From contig CAYZXD010000017.1 in the NCBI GenBank assembly GCA_964482325.1, positions 1 through 49,453 on the forward strand: a DNA stretch of 49,453 nucleotides, given 5' to 3'. This DNA comes from CAYZJV01 sp964482325 (GTDB lineage Bacteria > Spirochaetota > Spirochaetia > Sphaerochaetales > Sphaerochaetaceae). Positions 43,714-49,453 of the stretch are shown piece after piece. Position 1 is the stretch's first letter. The number at the start of each line of letters is the position of its first letter. A program made the translations under genes and the position numbers. The notes below the pieces were generated by a model. It made no database searches. It saw nothing but the letters and a program-made list of their open reading frames with translations, and was not told the origin of the DNA.

Positions 43714-44643
43714 ATGCATACTTTTTATCGTGATGTGACATCATTGATCGGTAATACTCCCCTTGTGGAACTACACCATATTCATCAACACTTTCAGCTG
43801 AAGGCACGTATATTGGCGAAAGTCGAGTCAGCCAACCCAGGGGGAAGCGTAAAGGATCGCGTAGCGAAGGCTATGATCGACGACGGTGAACGTTCGGGAC
43901 GATTGAAACCGGGATCGGTCATCATAGAACCGACCAGCGGTAATACCGGTATTGGATTGGCACTCGTTGCAGCTGCCCGCGGGTATCGAATCATACTTAC
44001 GATGCCCGAAACCATGAGCCCGGAACGAAGAACTCTCCTCAGCGCCTACGGAGCTGAACTGGTATTGACCGAGGGAAGTAAAGGAATGAAAGGATCGATC
44101 GAACGCGCTTGTCAGCTGGCAGAGGAAATTGAAGGAGCTTGTATTCTCGGCCAGTTTTCCAATCCCGCCAACCCGGGTGCGCATGAAGCTACCACGGGAC
44201 CTGAAATATGGCGGGATACCAATGGAGATGTCGATATCTTTGTTGCGGGAGTGGGTACCGGCGGCACCATTTCCGGAGCCGGAGCATACCTGCGGAAACA
44301 AAATCCTCACATTACCATCGTAGCTGTGGAACCGAGCGGTTCACCGATACTCAGCGGCGGGTCTCCAGGCCCCCATAAAATTCAGGGAATCGGCGCCGGC
44401 TTCATTCCCGATACACTCAACACCAAAGTGTACGATACGGTTATGACCGTTGAAAATGATGAAGCTTTTGCAGCATCACGGCTGCTTGCGACAAAAGAAG
44501 GCCTGTTTGCCGGAATTTCTTCAGGTGCAGCTCTGAGTGCAGCCATAAAAATTGCACAAAATGAAGCACATGCGGGTAAAACCATTGTAACCGTCCTACC
44601 AGACAGTGGGGATCGTTATCTTTCGCTGTTTGCCTCAAAGTGA
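43714..44643 (+). CDS. cysK: Cysteine synthase (O-acetylserine sulfhydrylase)
   Basis: A 309-residue PLP enzyme that makes L-cysteine from O-acetylserine and sulfide. The Schiff-base lysine is K47 in GGSVKDRVAK; the substrate loop EPTSGNTGIGLA, the phosphate-binding GTGGTISGAG and the C-terminal PDSGDRYLS are intact. The CysK/CysM choice cannot be settled fully from sequence, but length and motifs favour CysK. GGAGG immediately follows the upstream terminator's T-tract. Its stop overlaps the next ATG (TGATG). Confidence 0.96.
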   Translation: MHTFYRDVTSLIGNTPLVELHHIHQHFQLKARILAKVESANPGGSVKDRVAKAMIDDGERSGRLKPGSVIIEPTSGNTGIGLALVAAARGYRIILTMPETMSPERRTLLSAYGAELVLTEGSKGMKGSIERACQLAEEIEGACILGQFSNPANPGAHEATTGPEIWRDTNGDVDIFVAGVGTGGTISGAGAYLRKQNPHITIVAVEPSGSPILSGGSPGPHKIQGIGAGFIPDTLNTKVYDTVMTVENDEAFAASRLLATKEGLFAGISSGAALSAAIKIAQNEAHAGKTIVTVLPDSGDRYLSLFASK

Positions 44644-45314
44644 TGTTCACTGAAGATCTCTGTACTCATCTGACTTCTCTTGCAGAACCGGCATACAAGG
44701 TATTCAGTGAACGGATTATCCTTGATGGGTTACCTATTTTAGGTGTACGTATGGGACCGCTTCGTACCATTGCGAGGCAGCTTGCACGATCGAACGTCCC
44801 GTTTGGCCATCCAGCTGAGGATTGCTATCATGAACAGCGAATGATACGAGCGTTAGTGATTGCCTATACCGCGATGAGTGAAGAAAAGCGGATAGCGTGC
44901 TTGGAAGATTTTCTTCCCTACATCAACAACTGGGCGATCTGCGATAGTCTCTGCTCGACGCTGAAACAGGCAAGAAAAGAACCACAATTATATCGTGAGT
45001 TTATCGCACGGCACCTGAACGGTACCTATCCGTATGAAATACGATGTGCGGTAGTTCTGATGCTCAATCACTTCATGCAGATATCATATCTGACAGAAAA
45101 TCTTACGCTGCTCCAGATGGTTCACAGCGATCACTATTACGTAAAAATGGCCGTTGCGTGGGCAATTGCAACGGCCAGTCTTCTTGATCCTGAAACAGTC
45201 GAGCAATGGATGAATTCATCAATTGCTGATGAACAAATCCGCGCTATGGCCGCTCAGAAAATACGGGATGGAAAACGAAGCCGAAGCAGAAGCTCCGGCT
45301 CCGGTAAGATTTAG
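44643..45314 (+). CDS. DNA alkylation repair (AlkD-like) HEAT-repeat protein
   Basis: A 223-residue all-helical protein of the AlkC/AlkD family. Segments with the family pattern are GVRMGPLRTIARQLARS, ALVIAYTAMSEEKRIACLEDFLPYINNWAICDSLC (with the aromatic that contacts the lesion in NNWAICD) and HYYVKMAVAWAIATASLLDPE. AlkD excises bulky or cationic N3/N7-alkyl purines without base flipping; the substrate here is inferred. The ATG overlaps the cysK stop by one base; a GTG three bases earlier is possible. The tail is Arg/Ser-rich. Its stop overlaps that of the convergent lipoprotein gene. Confidence 0.85.
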   Translation: MFTEDLCTHLTSLAEPAYKVFSERIILDGLPILGVRMGPLRTIARQLARSNVPFGHPAEDCYHEQRMIRALVIAYTAMSEEKRIACLEDFLPYINNWAICDSLCSTLKQARKEPQLYREFIARHLNGTYPYEIRCAVVLMLNHFMQISYLTENLTLLQMVHSDHYYVKMAVAWAIATASLLDPETVEQWMNSSIADEQIRAMAAQKIRDGKRSRSRSSGSGKI

Positions 45315-46615
45315 TATTCCTTCGGTCCGTTGGCAAGTGCCTTTTCAACCAAAGCATAGAAATCATTTACGTGGATGGTGACACCGGCGATATCATCGGT
45401 ATGACCATTGTCATCCTTGTAACTGATTGCGCTGGGGTCCTGAGTCTGCAGCAGATAGTCCTCAGCACGCTGAGCCTGGACGTACCACTCGTCAATAGCT
45501 CCACCGCGGGCAACCATCTGGTAGTTTCCAGCCATGTCAAAGGCTTTCTTGTCATCACCAGCTTCGTTGACGGCACTCCAGTAGACATTTTCGATATTGC
45601 CATCTTTCACGAGCAGTGAGACATATCCTTTCCAGCCGGATGAGCTGAATGCATCTTCACTTGCATAGTATCCACCATCAGCGAACGGGCCAAGTTCAAC
45701 CGGACCAGCTTCAAGAGCTTCTGCAGCCAAGTCAAACAATGCATCCACGTGGATTGAAACACCGGCAATGTCATCGGTATGGCCATCCTCATCCTTGTAG
45801 GTGATTGCATTCGTATCCTGGACTTCCATGAGATAAGCTTCAGCACGTTCGGCCTGAACATACCACTCATCCTGCGCACCACCGAACTTCACCATGTTAT
45901 AGTTTCCGGCCTTATCATACGGTTTCTTATCGTCGCCCTTCTTATTAACAGCACTCCAGTTCACTCCGGCGATACGGCCATTGAGCACGGTAAGAGAGAC
46001 ATACTCCTTCCAACCGGAACTCGGGTAGGAATCAGCGATAGCAAAGTAGGATCCATCCTGATAAGGACCAACACCGACAGGACCAGCTTCAAGTGCCTTG
46101 GCAACCAGATCATACATTTCGACTACGTGAATGGAAACACCGGCAATCTCATCAGTATGTCCCCGGTCATCAGTATAGTTTATCTCCAGATCCTGAGTCT
46201 CAAGGAGATAAGCTTCAGTCTTCTCGGCCTGTTCATACCACTCAGCCTGAGCACCACCGAACTTCACCATATTGTATCTACCTGCTTTATCAACAGCCTT
46301 TTTCAGTGCTCCTGCAGAGACGTTGATACCATTCCAGTCAACGTCGACCAGTTTGCCATCTTCGACAACTACCGTTACCGCGTACTTCCAACCTGAAGAG
46401 GCAAAACCATCTTCCATGGCAAAATAGACGCCGTCAGCGTAGTCAGCAAAATTACCGGTACTCTCTGCTTTTGCAGGGGCTGCTGGTGCGGGAGCTGCCT
46501 GAGCTGCAGGAGCAGCTTGCTGTACAGCAGGCGCTTCTTCTTTTGCACAGCCAATCACAAATAAACTGATCAAGGCTAATGCCAGGACCATTATTACAAC
46601 AGAACCTTTTTTCAT
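45311..46615 (-). CDS. Lipoprotein with three FMN-binding-like repeats (PplA-like)
   Basis: A 434-residue lipoprotein: lipobox VIGC with C23, then an Ala/Pro tether to about residue 50. Three repeats of about 125 residues follow (about 60-180, 186-306, 311-430). Each starts with a DG-YFA-like strand and an SSGWK strand, has a VxDGKxxxVxW strand, NMV-x-GGA-x-EWY-x-QA helix and ends GHTD-x-IAGV-S/T-IHV followed by a helix. The last motif sits where FMN-binding domains carry the flavinylated D-x-x-SGAT; here it reads IAGVS (S161, S287) or IAGVT (T413). This is the layout of PplA, the flavin-carrying lipoprotein of flavin-based extracellular electron transfer. Covalent FMN on these residues is inferred. 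TAGGAGTGA precedes the ATG. Confidence 0.82.
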   Translation of the reverse strand: MKKGSVVIMVLALALISLFVIGCAKEEAPAVQQAAPAAQAAPAPAAPAKAESTGNFADYADGVYFAMEDGFASSGWKYAVTVVVEDGKLVDVDWNGINVSAGALKKAVDKAGRYNMVKFGGAQAEWYEQAEKTEAYLLETQDLEINYTDDRGHTDEIAGVSIHVVEMYDLVAKALEAGPVGVGPYQDGSYFAIADSYPSSGWKEYVSLTVLNGRIAGVNWSAVNKKGDDKKPYDKAGNYNMVKFGGAQDEWYVQAERAEAYLMEVQDTNAITYKDEDGHTDDIAGVSIHVDALFDLAAEALEAGPVELGPFADGGYYASEDAFSSSGWKGYVSLLVKDGNIENVYWSAVNEAGDDKKAFDMAGNYQMVARGGAIDEWYVQAQRAEDYLLQTQDPSAISYKDDNGHTDDIAGVTIHVNDFYALVEKALANGPKEY

Positions 46616-46648
46616 GTAATCACTCCTAATATATCGATTGCTTTTTAT

Positions 46649-46677
46649 AGTATATTAGTAGAATACCGCTTGTGCAA
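46649..46677 (-). promoter_or_regulatory. Candidate promoter of the FMN-binding-like lipoprotein gene
   Basis: On the minus strand TTGCAC (46672-46677), 17 bp, TATACT (46649-46654), followed by a leader of about 27 nt containing AGGAG. The -10 is good, the -35 weak. Confidence 0.5.
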
Positions 46678-46991
46678 TACCCCAATGAGAGATTTGCATG
46701 AAATCCATACAGTTTTTGTCGGAATTAGATTCTACCAGGAAGAAGCACACAGGGCCAACCCGATAGGATTGGCCCTGCTGTCGCGCACCAGTACGCGTGT
46801 GTATAACGAATTGAGGGAACGCCCACCCCCCGCAGCCTGCATTATACCGTATAATCATAAAATAAGCGAGCAAACAATGGCTAATATGACCCAAATAGAT
46901 GTATCAGGATGGTACGCTATTACTAATTCCCACTCAAAGCTTTATTTAGTAATCAGATAGATACACATAAACAGGAGTGATCACCGAAGCT
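46678..46991. other. Gene-free stretch between the lipoprotein gene and the eetA-like gene
   Basis: No credible gene is visible. The clearest structure is a perfect 9-bp stem CAGGGCCAA / TTGGCCCTG (46750-46758 and 46769-46777) with a 10-base loop and no T-tract on either strand. A lone TATAAT occurs at 46850-46855 without a -35. A 27-codon frame at 46877-46960 lacks a ribosome site. Confidence 0.5.
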
Positions 46992-47021
46992 TTGACAAGC
47001 AGTATCTGAACCTGATACGAT
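46992..47021 (+). promoter_or_regulatory. Promoter of the eetAB-like operon, predicted leaderless
   Basis: TTGACA (46992-46997, perfect), 18 bp, TACGAT (47016-47021), then six bases and the ATG at 47028. No ribosome site is present; the expected start point is the A of the ATG. Confidence 0.65.
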
Positions 47022-47027
47022 GCGCGC

Positions 47028-47405
47028 ATGAACCGAACACGGCTGGGAGACAGCATCATCATTTTATTATCTGTGGTGGTCATCATACTCAGCCTCAGAT
47101 CCATCACTGGTTTTACCGGAGAACCTCAGGTACATGTACGGACTGATAGCGGTGAATATATCTATGATTTATCGGTAGATACCTTTGCCACCTTCACCGG
47201 TCCAGTGGGAGAAACTACGATTGAGGTACGGGATGGTAAGGTTCATGTGCATGACTCTGACTGTAGGAATAAAGTCTGTATCTCAGCCGGGTGGGTTTCG
47301 CAGGTGGGTGATTGGATCATCTGCCTTCCTAACGATGTCTTTGTGCTGATTGAAGGTAAGATTGAAAGCACAGAAGAGGGAGGTGTGGATGACACCGCAT
47401 TCTGA
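47028..47405 (+). CDS. NusG domain II protein (EetA-like)
   Basis: A 125-residue protein with one N-terminal membrane segment (about residues 8-27) and an extracytoplasmic NusG_II domain: TTIEVRDGKVHVHDSDCRNKVCISAGWVSQVGDWIICLPN. The three cysteines in DCRNKVC and IICLP are the usual family positions. NusG_II proteins paired with Gx-transporter proteins are called EetA and EetB in Gram-positive extracellular electron transfer loci, and similar pairs occur in many anaerobes; their biochemical role is not settled. It overlaps the next gene by 17 bp. Confidence 0.88.
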   Translation: MNRTRLGDSIIILLSVVVIILSLRSITGFTGEPQVHVRTDSGEYIYDLSVDTFATFTGPVGETTIEVRDGKVHVHDSDCRNKVCISAGWVSQVGDWIICLPNDVFVLIEGKIESTEEGGVDDTAF

Positions 47406-47931
47406 ATCACGTCAGAGCACAAGAATAGCTTTTGTTGCCCTGTTAGCTGCGTTTGCACTCTTTCTCTCTACGGTTGAGTACATGATACCGAAACCGGTCC
47501 CGTTTATGCGCATTGGATTGGCCAACCTTCCACTGCTCATCGGGTTAGGTATCCTCAACGAACGGGAATATCTGATATTGGCACTATTAAAGGTGCTTGG
47601 GCAATCTCTGGTCACGGGTACACTTTTTTCTTATATAGTTCTTTTCTCATTCGGCGGAACCGTATCGAGTGCTTTTGTCATGTACGTCCTGTATCGGTAT
47701 GGACGTTCCTGGGTATCGATGATCGGTATCAGTGCTGCCGGTGCAATGGCAAGTAATATCACCCAGTTACAGTTGAGCAGGGTTATCCTCTTCGGTGATG
47801 CAGCCCGGCTGATCGCTCCTCCCTTTCTAATTATCGGCCTGATCACTTCGGTAATTCTCGGCGTCTTTGCCCAACAGTTCACCCACCAATCACGCTGGTA
47901 TGCCTCCTGTCGTCATGGAGGAGACCGATGA
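47389..47931 (+). CDS. Gx transporter family protein (EetB-like; 'heptaprenyl diphosphate synthase component I' family)
   Basis: A 180-residue membrane protein with about five helices. The family pattern is clear: STVEYMIPKPVPFMRIGLANLPLLIGLGIL, then LLKVLGQSLVTGTLFSYIVLFSFGGTVSSAFVMYVLYR and IGISAAGAMASNITQLQLSR. The family fold resembles ECF-type S components. The old name refers to gene linkage and not to enzyme activity. The frame is open from a TTG at 47350, but the ATG at 47389 has GGGAGGT five bases upstream. It overlaps the NusG_II gene by 17 bp and the next gene by 4 bp, so the three are translationally coupled. Confidence 0.88.
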   Translation: MTPHSESRQSTRIAFVALLAAFALFLSTVEYMIPKPVPFMRIGLANLPLLIGLGILNEREYLILALLKVLGQSLVTGTLFSYIVLFSFGGTVSSAFVMYVLYRYGRSWVSMIGISAAGAMASNITQLQLSRVILFGDAARLIAPPFLIIGLITSVILGVFAQQFTHQSRWYASCRHGGDR

Positions 47932-48527
47932 AAGTATCAAACCTCCGGCTCATTACCGGTTTACTCGTGCTTCCCGCAATATTGCTGCAGGAGAATCTCT
48001 TGGGAATCGGATTACAAACCGTCTATGTGATCGTACTCGCGCTCACCCATGGACGGAAATTCCGTATCCTCCCCAATCTTGTACTGTTGATTTCTGTTTC
48101 CGCTGCACATTTACTGCAGCCTAACGGCCTGCACTTACTGAGTATCGGAGGATTTCCTATCACGCTGGGAGCTCTCCTGCTGGGAGCAAGAAAAGCCTGT
48201 ACGCTGATTGCACTGTTATACCTTTCGCATTTCATGGCTTCAGGGAAACCGCAATTTCCCGGTCGTCTGGGAAGATTAATTTCTTTACAGTTTACCTTTT
48301 TTGATGCAATTGTCACCGATTGGCAGACCATTCATCCCAAACGCCCCTTTATTGCAGCGGTCGATAGACTGCTTTTCGGTCTGACTGGCCAGGAAATAGA
48401 CACCACCATTCCGACAACCGCTTTGTCGGCATCGCTACAGACCGTACTAGGGAGTATCTTACATATAGTGCTGCTCTGGCTATTGTTCGTGTTTGGTGCG
48501 ATGGAATTTCTTCCCTCTCTGATCTAG
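47928..48527 (+). CDS. Unrecognised polytopic membrane protein, third gene of the eet-like operon
   Basis: A 199-residue protein with about five hydrophobic segments that I do not recognise with confidence. The most distinctive stretch is GARKACTLIALLYLSHFMASGKPQFPGRLGRLISLQFTFFDAIV: a helix, a small-residue/Pro loop and a further helix. This loosely recalls the T components (CbiQ-like) of ECF transporters, and the preceding gene resembles an S component, but no coupling-helix motif is certain. The ATG overlaps the Gx-transporter stop (ATGA). Its stop shares the CTAG palindrome with the convergent apbE stop. Confidence 0.6.
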   Translation: MKVSNLRLITGLLVLPAILLQENLLGIGLQTVYVIVLALTHGRKFRILPNLVLLISVSAAHLLQPNGLHLLSIGGFPITLGALLLGARKACTLIALLYLSHFMASGKPQFPGRLGRLISLQFTFFDAIVTDWQTIHPKRPFIAAVDRLLFGLTGQEIDTTIPTTALSASLQTVLGSILHIVLLWLLFVFGAMEFLPSLI

Positions 48528-49453
48528 AAACTTTCCTGCAACGTGAATGCGGTATCACTGATGGTGTAAGAAATATTTCCATTCTTCAGCCCTTCTGTGA
48601 TATAGAGGTTGTGCTGTCGATCGATAAACACCGCTTCTACCTGCTCAATCGATTCTATCATAGCAATACCTGCTTCCATTCCCAGTGAGTACACAGCAGT
48701 TGAGAGGGCATCGGCCAAAAACGAATCATCGGTGATAATACTGGCACTGGTGATATCGGTGTCCACCGGATACCCGGTTTTCGTATCAAGGATATGATGG
48801 TAGATCGTTCCGTTAAGTTCGAGATACCGCTCGTAGGGACCACTGGTTACCAGTGCCTTATCCTCGAGACCGACGATCATCACATGTCCGCCACGCTCTG
48901 CTTCAGGATTCTGTACGCCGATTCGCCAGGGGGTATCATCAACCCTGCTTCCGATCGTAAGAACATTTCCTCCGAGGTTGATGATGGCTTTCTCTACTCC
49001 GTGTGATCGCAGAATCTTTTCAGTCTCATCAGCGGCATATCCTTTTGCAATACCCCCGAGATCGAGCATCATGCCGGTATCCTGCAGTGCAATGGTATAC
49101 TTATTTTCATCAAGAGTTACCCGATCATAACCGATCAGGGGAAGCAGTTGATCAATTTCCTCCTGTGGAGGTTTTCTCGGGTTATCTCCTCCGATATCCC
49201 ATGCCGTAACCAATACTCCTACAGTCGGATCGAAGGCACCGTCACTGAGCTGGGCAGCTTCAATTGCCTTTTGAACGACGAGAAAGGTATCTTCTGATAC
49301 TTGTACCGGATGAGATCCGGCAGCTGCATTCACCTGAGCAATTTCGCTGGTATCTAAATGAAGACTCATTTTTTCCTCGATCTCTGCTATACGTGCAAAG
49401 GCATCAGCAAAGGCTTTATCACTCGGGTGGTCGTAAATGGTGATACGACAGAC
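48524..49453 (-). CDS. apbE: FAD:protein FMN transferase ApbE (5' end outside the window)
   Basis: At least 309 residues; the frame stays open to the window edge and the part before the ATG at 49369 (ITIYDHPSDKAFADAFARIAEIEEK) is typical ApbE, so the gene continues beyond. It transfers FMN from FAD to Thr/Ser of FMN-binding proteins in the periplasm. Motifs: DGAFDPTVGVLVTAWDIG, MLDLGGIAKGYAADE, INLGGNVLTIG, LVTSGPYERYLELNGTIYHHILDTKTGYPV and the Mg-binding ADALSTAVYSLG. All catalytic elements visible are intact. Its natural partner is the lipoprotein encoded at 45311-46615, which would make it equivalent to FmnB of Listeria. The signal peptide or lipobox is not in view. Confidence 0.95.
   Translation of the reverse strand, partial: VCRITIYDHPSDKAFADAFARIAEIEEKMSLHLDTSEIAQVNAAAGSHPVQVSEDTFLVVQKAIEAAQLSDGAFDPTVGVLVTAWDIGGDNPRKPPQEEIDQLLPLIGYDRVTLDENKYTIALQDTGMMLDLGGIAKGYAADETEKILRSHGVEKAIINLGGNVLTIGSRVDDTPWRIGVQNPEAERGGHVMIVGLEDKALVTSGPYERYLELNGTIYHHILDTKTGYPVDTDITSASIITDDSFLADALSTAVYSLGMEAGIAMIESIEQVEAVFIDRQHNLYITEGLKNGNISYTISDTAFTLQESF

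Noticed and set aside
45380..46330. Repeated DNA within the lipoprotein gene considered as a mobile or tandem repeat
   Set aside because: The three copies are diverged protein-domain repeats of about 375 bp in one continuous frame.
46877..46960. 27-codon frame preceded by a TATAAT
   Set aside because: No ribosome site, no -35 box, no recognisable product.

Overview
The window (49,453 bp, roughly half G+C) is densely packed bacterial chromosome. It is most likely from a spirochaete of the Sphaerochaeta/Treponema type: diderm (TolC-like protein, porin-like and small barrel proteins, several lipoproteins), peptide-fermenting in outlook (complete Opp system, threonine aldolase, C-S lyase), with spirochaete-style lipoprotein leaders. 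This taxonomic call is inference; no rRNA or tRNA gene is present. I found no CRISPR array, insertion sequence or prophage.

Layout. 1-6226: minus-strand operon tolC-like, macA-like, MacB-type ATPase, MacB-type permease, NtrB-like kinase, NtrC-like regulator (cut by the window edge), preceded by a good sigma-54 promoter and an upstream palindrome. 6241-12215: a pteridine-reductase-like SDR divergent from ftsH-hslO-rlmKL. 12333-18551: porin-like protein, a UPF0158-GNAT fusion, enolase, a small outer-membrane barrel, and the rplM-rpsI-recX operon. 18900-22516: rimO and uvrD/pcrA. 22787-29899: oppBCDF and oppA, with an unknown membrane-protein gene between them on the other strand. 30006-34343: aroA, ltaE, an EFR1-type ferredoxin and patB/malY in one tight operon. 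34345-41348: addB-addA divergent from a CPBP protease. 41414-45314: anchored DNA/RNA nuclease, FKBP lipoprotein, cysK, AlkD-like gene. 45311-49453: a flavin-linked redox locus.

Main points. (i) The right end resembles the flavin-based extracellular electron transfer locus of Listeria: a lipoprotein with three FMN-binding-like repeats, a NusG-II (EetA-like) protein, a Gx-transporter (EetB-like) protein, an unrecognised membrane protein and an ApbE flavin transferase. (ii) The efflux operon appears to be sigma-54 dependent and to encode its own activator. (iii) Several genes (SDR, aroA, eetA-like, and probably addB, the CPBP gene and the UPF0158-GNAT gene) have a -10 box 6-7 bp upstream of the ATG and no usable Shine-Dalgarno, which predicts leaderless mRNAs; two of them share overlapping -35 elements with a divergent gene that has a normal leader. 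(iv) OppC carries a roughly 220-residue extracytoplasmic insertion.
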